DNA of 64,000 bases from Isoetes taiwanensis (taxonomy: Eukaryota > Streptophyta > Lycopodiopsida > Isoetales > Isoetaceae), in NCBI GenBank assembly GCA_021234155.1, contig JAJEKV010000262.1, forward strand, positions 410,766 through 474,765, in the 5' to 3' direction. Shown piece by piece: positions 12,158 through 23,177 of this stretch (position 1 is the stretch's first letter; each line of letters opens with the position of its first letter). The notes below the pieces were generated by a model. That model was not told the origin of the DNA. It searched no databases and saw only the letters and a list, made by a program, of their open reading frames with translations. Made by a program: the position numbers and the translations under genes.

Positions 12158-12166
12158 ATGCTCGCA
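12158..12166. repeat. probable right target-site duplication
   Basis: ATGCTCGCA, 8 of 9 bases identical to 4006-4014. Confidence 0.5.
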
Positions 12167-12562
12167 TCCAATGGTCCAAAAAAACTTTGAAACACCCCAA
12201 ATGATAATGCAAGCAGGAGGTCAAGCTATTGGTCTCCTATATCCAGCAGGGCAATGAATAAAGGAATTGGATTTATTTGAATGTTGTTGCCATGAAAGTT
12301 AGCTCTTTCATGGTTTCAATCAGGCAAAAATTATCCCATCACATACCCATTGGAGCATAGCTTGGAGGTCTAGCAATGTCAAAATGACATCTATATGTCT
12401 AGGTTAAGATTAAGATTGTGAGTTAAATGCTCTTGCCTCTTGGTATGATACTACTATATGCAATGTGGTTGATCTGATTGCCTATGTAAAGGATCCAATT
12501 GCCTATGTAAAATACCATGTCTCCTAAATGCATGGTTTGGGTATACATGTCTTTCCACTATA

Positions 12563-12650
12563 TCTACTTGCATATACTTGTGACTTCATTACAGTGGTCT
12601 TCTATGTCTACTTGCATATATTTGTAACTTCGTTATAGTGCTCTTCTTTG
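12563..12650. repeat. 44-bp tandem duplication
   Basis: Two imperfect copies starting TCTACTTGCATAT at 12563 and 12607. The surrounding 12170-12960 shows no gene. Confidence 0.7.
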
Positions 12651-12980
12651 TGCCGAGTGTATTTGTTGCTTTGAAAATCTTAGCAAAGCTAACATGAAAG
12701 ATTTCGCCAATTATGTTTCATTGCTCATAGGGTATGGTCGCCATGTTCCGCGCACTTAAGAGGCAAATTGGCCCAGCCGGATTTCACGCGTCCCTCGATC
12801 CGTCGGCTAATGTTGTATGTGACAACTTCTCTAAAGACATGCACACCAAAAAATGCGAGGCTAGAAAGTTATGGTGCCCTAAAGTAAGGGGGGTCTAGCG
12901 TCCATCGTCGCGAAGCCCCTAACCACACATCGTGGTACTCGACGCCAGGGTTCGCAGGGGTTATTGCCCCGCAGACGCGC

Positions 12981-12987
12981 TATAAAT
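12981..12987 (+). promoter_or_regulatory. candidate TATA box
   Basis: TATAAAT within a GC-richer stretch, about 500 bases before the ATG of the 114-codon frame at 13491. A second candidate, TATATAT, lies near 13078. Confidence 0.35.
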
Positions 12988-13405
12988 GCCACCTATCGCG
13001 CACTTGAGTGGACCTGCACGCCTGACCGTCTCTCACGATCGGGCCACATCCCATTAATATCAGCAGGCCTAGATGCTATATATGAGTCCTACAACGCCAG
13101 CTACCGATGCATATGCCACCAGCTATCGAGGTACCTGCCAACGGTCACCGTTGCCTTTTTAGCCCTCCTCTGCCAAAATTCGAGCCGCTTTTTCCACACT
13201 GCAATCCCAAATCCGCATCCAAATTGGCCCGAACATTCTCTTGCCCCATCCAGAGGAAAGGTAATTTGGCTTTAAAACCTGGATTTTTGGAAATCCGGGA
13301 CCGCCAGATACGGGGCAGGGGCATCATTCCAGTTATTAGTTTAAATTGAGTGCTCGAGCAACCTCTCCATTCCGCTCAAGCTTCCGGGTACCCCAAGCAT
13401 CACAG

Positions 13406-13474
13406 GTAAGCGCACATGGTTTTGTTGTGTATTTGGTATTGAGTCGCCACCGATTTCATGCGTTTTTCATGCAG
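13406..13474 (+). other. candidate 5'UTR intron
   Basis: CACAG/GTAAGC at the donor and TTTTTCATGCAG/C at the acceptor, 69 bases, directly upstream of the start codon context GCCATGG. Confidence 0.45.
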
Positions 13475-13490
13475 CTCAGAAGAATCAGCC

Positions 13491-13835
13491 ATGGATCACT
13501 CGAGAAGAACAAGCTATCATGGGTTGGGTTCTAGATGGAATGTTGTTAGGGGTGGAGGCTCTGATCCTAGCAAGAGGGCTCGGCCTCTTCTGAGCGCTCC
13601 GCCATTGCCTACGAGCTCGTCCACTTTGACGACTCCTAACAGCTTCAGGGTCCGGAATTGCTTGGTAACCCCAGTCGAGATTACAACAGCCGTGGGATCG
13701 TCTATAAACATGGAGGTTTTGCCTGAGATTGTGTCCCAGATTGAGCGGGCAAAGTCCGAAACAGATCTCATACATTGCCAGATAGTGGTCACAGAAGGAG
13801 ATCATGTGCTCTTCCAGAGCCCGGTTTGTTATTGA
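13491..13835 (+). CDS. possible small host protein, 114 codons, unknown function
   Basis: The start was chosen at 13491 because it sits in a strong context (GCCATGG) 16 bases after a good splice acceptor; an earlier in-frame ATG at 13458 would lie inside the predicted intron. The product begins MDHSRRTSYHGLGSRWN, has a Ser/Thr/Pro-rich middle (PLPTSSSTLTTPNS), and ends with a more ordered, mixed-charge segment (PEIVSQIERAKSETD...). It has no transmembrane segment or signal peptide, and no family is recognised. A TATA box, 5'UTR intron and AATAAT-type signal near 13995 give it a gene-like frame. It could instead be a remnant exon or a transposon passenger. Confidence 0.4.
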   Translation: MDHSRRTSYHGLGSRWNVVRGGGSDPSKRARPLLSAPPLPTSSSTLTTPNSFRVRNCLVTPVEITTAVGSSINMEVLPEIVSQIERAKSETDLIHCQIVVTEGDHVLFQSPVCY

Positions 13836-14383
13836 GCTGCAACCTCTTTGTACAGAAGGCCCCTTTGAACGATCCCCCTCCTCTCCTTCCTTTTGATTTC
13901 TGTTGTCTGTTGGCCACTGTGCCACAACTGATACAGCCCCTTGGGCTTATTTTGTGAAGCCTCAGGGCTAATTTTTGTATGATCAAAATTTTGAATAATG
14001 CATTGATCTTCTGATTACTGGCCCAATTGGTTGTGTTGATTACTTAAAATATTTGTGTGAATGACAATAATTCTGTCAGGTTCATGCCCCATATTGGTAC
14101 AAGGATTGGGAAATCAGTTGCAAACAATAAAATTATGTACAATGAGTTCACTGCATTTAGAGTCTTGTCGACACCTTAATTGTCTTGGGTTTCATCAGAG
14201 TCTTCAGTTATCTGTGCATAGTGTCTTTTAGGAAAAAAGCCAAATGAAATGTAAACTTAAAATCAAGAATGCTAGGTGAACGAGCATACCTGACTACCAG
14301 CGGGTGTAGCTATGAATGAGATCCTCCTTGCAGTCTCGAGCTTCCTTGCTGTCAGCTGCTCTAATTTCATGCATGTTCTGCTC

Positions 14384-16955
14384 TCAATGCCTCGCAGAAA
14401 CCATCACTCGATGTGTGCACTCCCCCCTCCCCTCCAGATCTGATGCAAAGCCCCTCGTCCTTGCCCTCGTGGCCTGTGATGGCCGCACACACGTTTGAGA
14501 TGGTTCTTGCAGACCAGCCATAGACCCTCCAACATCAGGGACATGCACCTGACTTACACGAGCCTGAGAAGCCATCACTGCACCAGCACCTTCATCACCA
14601 ATTTCATGTGTATGTTCCACATGCACAGATTGTTCCACATGCTCACAAGCTTGAATGTGTGGTGCTTGGTCATTTTGCACATCAGTTGGGAGTTGTCCAG
14701 GTAAGGCCTCCCATAGCTGGTGCACTTCTGCCATGTCAAACCCTTCTGTCAGTGCATCTGGATGGTACTCTTCTCCAGCCTGCTCCTGGCCTTCTGTAAT
14801 GTCTTCAACATGCACCCTCCCAAACCTGGTACACTCTTGGCCTGGCTTAACCTTTTCCTGGTCAAAGGGCCAAATACCAGTGGCCCTAAAACCTGCCTTG
14901 ATGTTGTGGGGTGTTAGGCCACATGCAATTGACTGTGAAATCAATTCTGCTATCTCCTTCCTCTTTGGCTCTGCCCTCCCTACGTCCCAGGCCGATGATA
15001 CCACACCTACGCCCACGCGGCCATCATCCGAGGATTGTTTGCCCACTGCACAGGTCCCGCTTTCGAAGCCTGACCAGGCCACAGCGCACCCGTTAGCCCT
15101 GAACCTACGCATTGTGGGTTTGGAGGAAGCAAGTGACACTCCTGGGACAGCTGAGGTGACCCGTTTCTTTGCTGAGGTGATGCACATACATGCAGATGGC
15201 ATTCTCTCGGCTCGTCGAGTTGGAGCAGCACGGCCTGACCGCCCCCATCATTTACTGGTCAGTTTCAGGGATGCTTTGTCCAGGCTACACATCTTCCGCC
15301 ATGGCAATCACTTGCAAGGAACCTCCTTCTCCGTCCAGGAAGACCTTACCCAGCACAGCTCTGCCGACGAAAGGATGAATTATGTCGAGTCCGCGAGGCT
15401 CGTCTGCACCAGAAGTGGGCTGTGTATAGAGGCGGCCAGGCTATCATTCGGGATCACTGGCCACTTGATCCATCATCCATGGGCAGTGTCTGTGTAGTTG
15501 ATTTGACTCCGAGATCTGCTTGGGCTTATGCCCTTTTGTTTTTTTCTAGTATTGTGATTTGCTACGGGGCATAGTCCCCCGAGTTCTGTGTACTGGGGCT
15601 AGTCCCCACGTTTGATTTTGGCTTCGGCCTTTTTGGTTTGGTCACGCAGCTTGGTCCCCGAGTTTCAGTCTGGGCTTTTGCCCTATCTTTTGTATTAGGT
15701 CCCATAACCCGATTGGGTTCCGCGGACGTTAAAAAATTCTTCCTTCCTTCCTTTGTTAACCATGTAGGAAAACCTAAGTCTCTTGAATGATGCCTTGAAA
15801 GGGACAAAGCATGCCACATCTAGAGGTTGAAGTCTATGAGACGTGTGTGCAGGCAATAAGGCAAAGTGAATACCCTTCTCTCTTGCTGCCAATATGACTT
15901 CTAGATCCACATGGCTACCATGACCATCCAAAATGATAAGGTGAGGCTGATCTGGGGATACACCACCTGGGACTCTTGCTGCAAAATGGGACAGCAATGA
16001 TTTAAACAATTATGATGTCATCCAGGCTGAAGTCTGGATAGCCTGAATGGCACCCTCTTCACATCTTGCAATGTTGTCCTGCCTCATTTGACTACCTTAA
16101 AAAATGTACATGTTGGGGATCCTATACCCCTCAGCATTAACACATACCAAAATTGTAACCCACTCCATGTTCTTCATGACGAGCTCACTCACCCTGTTCC
16201 CCCCTTCCTAGCTATGATTTTCAGCCCCTTCACTTTCCCTGCCTGAATTTCAGTCCCATCAGCGTTCTATATCCGTGACGCTGGGAAGGCAAACTCAGCA
16301 TAAATCTGCTTGAACCCAACATAAAATTAGTCGAGGTTCTCCTGGGTCATGGCACGAGCCCTAGCTACATCTAGGGTTTTTGCACTCCCGAGTGTAACTT
16401 CGGGGTGTCTATGCTTAAAAAGCTTCCACCACTTACTGCCTAGTACTCCACACAAGACCCCCCTGCTCTAGCCATCTCTGCTGCCTTTTCCTTGACAGCA
16501 GATAGGGTAGCTCCCATTCCTTGCTCCGCCATGCTAAGGGCCACTAACTAGCTCCTCCTCTTGGAGAGTTGTCAATATTTGTGGATGATTTGTTTGCTTG
16601 CTTGTGGGTTGTTCGATCATATAGCCAATCTTGGATTGTGGATTCTGGTATACCAGACCTCCTTGATGCCTCTCTAATTGAAATGCGAAGTTCACTTACC
16701 TCTTCGAGGATGTCCAGCATTTGCTCCTCTATCTATTGACCTCTCCTACTCGGCCTCCTTGGCATTGCACTAGTAGCAGCACTGCCTTGTGGTGCCCTCT
16801 TCTTTGTCCTGTGCGCGCAGACCTCTTAGATGATGCCGGTCTCCTGGTACCTCTTTCAGCATCGGTATCTCTTCGTGCCCTCGTCGAAACCATGGCTGTC
16901 TTCGTGCTCTTCTCAGCCTCTTCTCGACAACATATGAACTATGAAAGGAGGGCAA
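14384..16955 (-). pseudogene. decayed pogo/Tigger-like transposase with CENP-B-type domains
   Basis: Reading on -, the domains appear in order. An N-terminal helix-turn-helix of Psq type is at about 16640-16735 (IREASRRSGIPESTIQDWL). A CENPB-type DNA-binding segment is at about 16385-16450 (WWKLFKHRHPEVTLGSAKT). The first catalytic Asp is in NADGTEIQAGKVKGLKII (about 16215-16270, normally NxDET/SG). The DDE_1 core is LIILDGHGSH at about 15911-15940, with the third Asp in SHRLQPLDVACF. The C-terminal signature LTPHNIKAGFRATGIWPFD is at about 14870-14930. Several in-frame stops lie between the domains, and a LINE fragment at 14968-15736 splits the core from the C-terminus, so it cannot be active. 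Such transposases insert at TA dinucleotides; the element ends were not found. Confidence 0.75.
14968..15736 (+). mobile_element. LINE ORF1 fragment inserted in the pogo-like gene
   Basis: This stretch interrupts the pogo coding sequence between its NKGRKEE and RKEIAELISQS segments. On + it stays open until TAG at 15495-15497 and encodes an RRM-like L1 ORF1 segment: LRIVGLEEASDTPGTAEV, FFAEVMHIHADGILSARRVG and SFSVQEDLTQHSSADER. After the stop come about 230 bases of 3'UTR-like sequence with repeated GGCTT/GCCC and CCCCGAG motifs and a short A-run (15731-15736). The flanks are both TTCCTTCC-rich, so a target duplication is likely but cannot be delimited. No reverse transcriptase is present: the fragment goes straight from ORF1 to a 3' end. 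Confidence 0.6.
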
Positions 16956-17342
16956 GATTTTATGTCCATGGAAGCCATAGCGGGAGTCGGAGAATTGAAT
17001 TCAAATGCTATCGAGTGCTAGGTTTGGGGGCCAATTCAAATCACCTGCATTGAATTCATCTTTCAAATTGGCATGCTTGAGGTATCTTCTCCAGCACGGA
17101 TATGGTCATCCAGTGCACGGATATGGTGCGAGAGCCCTTTTAATTATGTTTTGCATGTACAAAATCAACATCATATAGTATATTGCCTGAAATCTTATAG
17201 TGTTTTGCAAATCTTGTTATACAGTATCGTAATTTCTATACATCCATACCCCACAAACGAGGAATTTTGTGTACGGTGTAGATTAAGGAATAAGGGGTGA
17301 ATATGCCTATCCAACAGCTCTCGTTGCCCTACATCACTCCCC

Positions 17343-17421
17343 GTGTGAATATGCACCCAAACAAAAGGGGGTTTAGGGGGGAATTTAATTTTAATGCGTG
17401 TAATGTAATGGTTTGTGTTAT
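17343..17421 (+). repeat. dispersed repeat, copy 1
   Basis: GTGTGAATATGCACC followed by an ACAAAGGGGGTTTAGGGG-type block and GTAATGGTTTGTGTTA. The same order occurs at 52211-52290, with small indels. Confidence 0.7.
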
Positions 17422-17439
17422 AGGTTTAATTTTTTTTTT

Positions 17440-17456
17440 TTGCCCCTTCGGGGCAA
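17440..17456. other. GC hairpin with TTCG loop
   Basis: TTGCCCCTTCGGGGCAA directly follows a T-run. The CCCC(TTCG)GGGG form is an especially stable RNA hairpin. A second hairpin, TGCCCAGCGTTGCTGGGCA, is near 17577-17595. No gene is seen between 17060 and 17680. Confidence 0.4.
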
Positions 17457-17686
17457 TGAAAATTGTGTATGAATGTTGTGTACATTGCTATAGGTTCTTG
17501 TGCCTAAGACAGTGTGGCCTTGAAGACCACTTATAGTTGTGCTGCAAAATTTTCTATAATATATATTTGTAATAGTGCCCAGCGTTGCTGGGCATAGACT
17601 CCTTTTCATAAATCTCATAAGAAACGAAGCCCATCATTGCTAGGCTAGAAGAGGTTTCTGTTGCATTCGACATTGTTCCCTTTCCA

Positions 17687-17885
17687 CATGGCATAGAAAA
17701 ATGTTAGCGGAATTTCCACATTAAATTATGTTCTCAAAAGACATTGCATGGAAGAATGTTAAGAGAATTTCAAGATCAAATTATGTTCTTAGGTTTGAGT
17801 GAACACAACCATCTCATCATAACACAGTACTTCCTTTTACATTAACCATATCATCATAACACAACACTTCCCTTTGCAATGTGTT
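17687..17885. repeat. two short tandem duplications
   Basis: A 55-bp unit begins at 17687 and again at 17742, and a 37-bp unit containing CATCATAACACA begins near 17815 and again near 17852. Both are imperfect. Confidence 0.6.
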
Positions 17886-20064
17886 TATATCGTAGAACTG
17901 AACAGAGCTTCTGCTTCAAATTAGCATATATTGATGCAACAACAAATATATACAATGGTCCACCTTTGCTATTCTGCTTAAAATTCGACCAGCATTGGAG
18001 CATTAAGGAGAGAATGAAGCATTGTAATGGAACTTTTGTGCCCTTGCTAGCCCAACAACAGACACCAAGAGGACTATTATAAGGATAGCTGCAGCACCTC
18101 CATCGCACACCTGAATTGAAACTTCAATTGAACTCTATAAGTGGGAAAGGCCTAAGCAGTGTGCGCACACTTGAAGACTTAAGAAATGGAATGAATATTT
18201 ATAAATGCAAATTAGATTTACCGCTTGCAGATGTTGTTTGTTCTTTTCCAATCGCAAGAATCTCCCTTTCAAGCAACAACCACAATTTGCTGATTGTCAG
18301 AACAAATTTGACATGCAAACAGAGTTTCCTGTCTCAATCTCCTTTTGATAGACAAACTATATACAGAGGCAAGCTGTAATGGAATCTCCTGCTCTCCCCT
18401 TCTATCACCTGTTTGCAACTCCCTAGTCACCTCCTCAGTTGCCTGCAGAATTCAAAGGCAGCTAGAAAAAGGTAGAGCAGGGGAACTCGCAGATCAAAGC
18501 CAAAGGCAGCAAATTCGGCAAATGTAGCAAACACAGAAACAATTCCATCATTGCGTTGTCTCAAAATCAGTGAACCCTAATATGAAAATGATCTTCACAA
18601 CGCAAAAAAAGTGAATGCCAGGCTCGTTCTTATTTGGTATCTACTATGCTACAAAACTTGTATGGCCAGCCAAGAAGTCATTTCCTTAGAAACCACTAAA
18701 AGAGCGGGACGCTGAATAGATGACCCACCAATCTCCCAATATCCTAATCACCACCATGGTCTGTGAAATGCTGCTCACTCTGGCTGTGCAAAAGAGTATA
18801 TTGTCTTCAACTTCTACTTGGTTAAACTTATAGACTTGATTTAACTGCACAGACACAATATCGCATTTAGGGTGATGTTGACTGATGGAATCAGAGAGTA
18901 TCAACCTACCTGAGCTTTCAATCGATCCCATCCACTCTTGTTGGCACTTTCATTCATTTCTTCATCATCTTCTATCTGCAGTTACACTGGATGAGTTCTT
19001 TAAGGATAAATTAGTTCATCTACATGTTCATCCAAATGAAAATATCATGCCAGGGTATCATCTTCACATATTATAAAACGTCTAACAAATGTGAAGATGA
19101 AAGTTACCTGCTGAAGCCAGACATGTATGGAAGATGGTGCTGGCTTGGTAGTCCACTATGTGCAGCCACTCTTCAATAATTCGTCTCCAACAATTCGTAT
19201 GGATCTTCACCTACATAAGGGCAGACCTGCCCCTTAACTCAGCTTGGATATAGTGCAAAAGCACAGTTTTACCTGCTCGGCTCGGCCAGAAACTCTCAAC
19301 CTGTTGCTACTGCTGGCATTGGTTTGCAGCATCCACTACAGAAGAACGAAAGTGCTTTTGAGGCAAACCCTATAACTCAGATATCCAATCCAGAGAGACG
19401 ATCTGGGCCTTAAATTTTAAGGGCTGAACTTCTTTGGCATATGTAATAAATCTTTGCATAAAGAAGATCCTTCATAGAAAAGGGCAGTGTCCATCTCTAG
19501 AACAGGCAGCAAAGCGTCGAATAGGGTTTGGGCTTGGCTGCCATTGTCAACCATCTCCAGAACAGGCAGCAGGGCTTAAAGCAGAAGGGTTACGACTACT
19601 TCTGCATCAGTTCCACGTCGAATCAAAACATGCAGTTTAGCCAAATCATGGCTATCAGGTCATACTGTCTGTTTTGGCCATGTTGAGCAAGAACCATATC
19701 TGCAGTATCGGCCCATGACTACCAGACCATCATATTTTCGGCAAAGATTCAAAATCACCAGTAAGATTTTTCTAAACATCTTGCACTCCACTTTTTGCTA
19801 GCCAGAGCATGGCCTTCAGGCATCTCTTCAGCATTTCGTTCTCTCGCAGATCGCTCACCTTCCGGAGACCCGAAGCTTCTTGGTTCGAAAAAAAAAAAAA
19901 AAAGAGTTTTTCGAAAGTGTCATCAGGGCATCTCATGGTCTTCCGATCTCCATTCCTCTCGCGAAAAAAAGATTTTTGAATGTCACCGTTGATCGGCTCA
20001 CCTTCGATCGGGTCAGTTTTTCGATCTTTTGGATCGTCAAAAAAAGGGCGTGATGGAACCGGAT
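17886..20064. other. no supported gene
   Basis: Only short open frames. Direct repeat AGAACAGGCAGCA near 19499 and 19559. An A-run at about 19890-19904 and several TTTTTCGA/TCGAAA motifs precede the pyrimidine-filled element. Confidence 0.4.
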
Positions 20065-21893
20065 AACATTATAATATAGACTGTAATGGTCCACTTTCGG
20101 GCATAAATTAGGAACCTTTTAATTTCTTTCTTTTTTTATTCTCCTTTTTTTTCTAACCCCTTTCTCCCTCCCTTTTGCCTTCCCCTTTCCCTTCCCCTTT
20201 TTTTTTCTTCTTTTTCTTATCGCTTTTTCCCCTTCCTTTTATCTTTCCCCGCTCTTCCCATTTTTCCACTACTCTCTTTCCCTTTCCTTTTCCCCTTCTC
20301 TTCCTTTTCCTTTTTCCTTTTCTCTTTCCCGTTTCTTATGATTTTTTCGCTCTTTTTGCTTACCTTTTCATGTGCCCTTTTCTTCCTTTTCCCCACCCTC
20401 TTCCTCTCTTTGATCACGTGCCCTTTTCCCCATCTCTTTTCCCATTTCTCTCCTCTTTTTATTCATGCTCTTTTTTGATGCTTCCCTTTTCCTTTTAACT
20501 TTCTATTCCCTTTTCATACTTTGCCCACCCCTTTGCTTTAATGCGATTTTCCTTTTTCCTTTTCTTTTTTCCCCTTCCTTTACATTTTCCCTTTCGCTTT
20601 CATATGCCTTTTCCATTCCTTTTCTCAACCTTTTTTATGTACTTTTTTTCCTTCTTTCCCCATCTTTCCCCTTTTTCCCCCTTTCCACTTTCTCCTTTCT
20701 TGTTTTTTTTTTTCTTTTCCCTTTTCCCATACTCTTTTTCCCTTTCTTTTTTCTATTTCCTCACCCCCTTTCCCTCTTCCTTTTTTTTTCTCGTGCCCTT
20801 TTCTCCTTCCTCTTTTCCTATTCCTTTCCCTACCCTTTGTCTATTCTAATTCCCCACCTTTTTCCTCATTTTTCCATCCTTTCCCTCTTCCTCGATGCTT
20901 TTTCTTTCGATGCTTTTTGTTTTTCCTTTTTCTTTTCTTTTTCCACCCTTTCCCTTTTCTTTTTCCCTTTTTTTCAGGTTCTCTTTCCTTTTTCCCTTTT
21001 TTTTCTTTTTCTTTTCTTTTTCCCAAGTTCTTATTTTTCCCTTTTTCCCTTTTCTCACCTTTTTACCCTTTTTTTGCTCTTTTCGTTTTTTCCCATAGAC
21101 TTTGTAATCTTTTCTTATTTTCCTTTTTACCTTTTTTCCCTTTTCACCTTTTCCTTTTCCTTTTTTCTTACCTTTCCTTTATTTATTCTATTTTTTCTAT
21201 TTTCTTTTATCGTTTCTATTTTCCTTTTCTCCTTTCTTTTCCTTTTTTCCTCTTTTTCCTTTTCCCTTTTCCCTTTTTCCCTTTTCCCCTTTTTCCTTTT
21301 CCCTTTTCCCTTTTCCCTTTTCCCTTTCATCCCTTTTCCCTTTTCCCTTTCCCTTTTCCCTTTTCCCTCCCCTTTCATCGCCTTTTCCCTTTTCCCTTTT
21401 CCTTTTCCCTTCATCATTTTTTTTTCCTTTTCCTTCCCTTTTTCCTTTCCTTTTCCCTTTTCCCTTTCCTTTTTCCCCTTTCATCATTTTCCCTTTTTCC
21501 TTTCCCTTTTCCCTTTTCCCTTTTAGTTTTCCGTTTCCCTTTTCCGTTTTTCTTTTCCCTTTCATCTTTTTCTTTTTTCCCTTTTCCTTTTCCCTTTTCC
21601 CTTTCATCGTTTTTCCCTCCCCCTTTTCCCTTTTCCTTTTCCTTTTCCTTCCCTTTTAGCTTTTTCCCTTTTTCCATTTCATCGTTTTTCCTTTTCCCTT
21701 CCCCTTCCCCTTCCCCTTTTCCCTTTTCCCTTTTCCCTTTTCCCTTTTCCTTTTTCCTTTTCCCTTTCATATTGAAGCCATAGTCAAGATGAAATTTTAG
21801 TTGAAGACACGCACACATCATCTCCACCATTGGTCAATCAAATCCTCGACCGTCCGATTTAGGGTGCGGTCCATTACACAACATTATAATATA
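20065..21893. mobile_element. short-TIR element filled with a polypyrimidine tract
   Basis: The same 14 bases, AACATTATAATATA, occur at 20065-20078 and 21880-21893. Just inside them are inverted ends: TGTAATGGTCC at 20082-20092, and TGTAATGGACC read on - at about 21868-21878. Everything from about 20110 to 21770 is nearly pure C/T on +, built from TTTTCCC-like and TTCCC units. The long open frames of Phe, Pro, Ser and Leu on +, and of Lys, Gly and Glu on -, are by-products of this composition. A DNA transposon or MITE whose interior expanded by slippage is the simplest reading. Confidence 0.6.
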
Positions 21894-22631
21894 ATATAAG
21901 ATATTTGTAATAAGCAAGTAGGCCAAAAAATTTATATCATTATGAGGGTCTCCGTTCTACATATTAGAATTTAAAATGAAACTCTACAACATTGATGAAA
22001 AAAACAATGCTGAAGAGAATGCATTTATGATGTAAACCACTTACAATATCCCTAGGTAGTAGAATTCCATATGCTAGACATGTTAGAACATGTGTTTAGG
22101 AAATGGAGCCATGAAGGATGTCACGTTTGTTTAAGTCACTAGTCAAATCACAATGATACTAAGTAAACAGACACAATAAGAAAAAGAAAGAGGTGTGCAA
22201 CCAAACATCTTATTCTGAAATGTAATCTTGTAAGTACATGTATTGCCAATATATGGTAGCATGATAGAACTAAAGCAAATTCTCCAGATGTTTTCAATGA
22301 ATCTGTAAAACCACGGCAAGATTGGGCCATCAAAAGTGCATCACCTCTTAGTAAAACATAACATAACTGTGAGTTTGAAGAAAGGCTGCAAAAAATGAAA
22401 GACTGATGATCATGGTTACCAGCAAATATAAAAAGTTGTTCAAGTCATTATCTTACATATCAAATATTCCATGCTTGTAAGGCACATCTTTGTACACATC
22501 TTCTCAAATATCTATGTATATAGCAAAGCCAATAGTAAGGCCACTGGAAAAAATCACAAATATTAGTTGTGAACGCCACAGAAATCAGAACTGACTACCA
22601 CAGAAACTACTGACCTGACATTTCAGTTCTC
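21894..22631. other. no supported gene
   Basis: AT-rich and without recognisable features. Confidence 0.35.
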
Positions 22632-22741
22632 AAAGGCTAGTAAAAGCAGATAAGCTCTGATACAAAGCATCTGGCACCCGCAATGGAAAGACTAGTAAAT
22701 ACAGATAAGCTCCAATACAAAACATCTGGCGCCCGCAATGG
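22632..22741. repeat. 55-bp tandem duplication
   Basis: Two copies beginning AAAGGCTAG (22632) and AAAGACTAG (22687) and ending CCCGCAATGG. About 85-90 percent identical by eye. Confidence 0.75.
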
Positions 22742-23177
22742 AAAAAGGAAGACAACATAATGGCTTAAAAAAGGGGCGAGAAGAAAAGACATGCCTGCTA
22801 TAGGGGCAGATCGAACCAATGTTGGAATGAAGCCGATGATGGAATTTGATGATCATGGCATCCACTATTTACATATCATGCTTCAACATTCTGCAACAAA
22901 GAAGCACAGGGTTAGACTAATGCTACTAACTAGGTAAATCAAAGAGTCTTTTCCGGAGCTGCAAATGCAAGCTTTGCATCAAAGAAAATGGCAGATGCAC
23001 TTTTAAATCCAGAGAATCCGATTATAAGCAACCCAGAATTGGATATTTATTAATAGTAGAGGCCTGCCTCCAACCATCTCGCTTTTCAATACAACTCTAA
23101 CTGAAGCCCACAACACAACAACCGCAGTACATCATTTTATTCCAGAGAAATACCTGCTATTCCGGAAGTCTTATTTC

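Noticed and set aside
14655-14960. Upstream part of the + frame that runs into the LINE ORF1
   Set aside because: It is antisense to the pogo C-terminal coding region; only the part from about 14968 on belongs to the LINE insert.
21230-21770. TTTTCCC heptamers as interstitial telomere
   Set aside because: The plant telomere unit is TTTAGGG (CCCTAAA). The unit here is irregular CCCTTTT and lacks the TAA core.
20465-21783. Long open frames of 353 and 288 codons on + and Lys/Gly-rich frames on -
   Set aside because: They arise from the pyrimidine tract. The translated sequence is almost only Phe, Pro, Ser and Leu (or Lys, Gly, Glu) and several frames are open at once.
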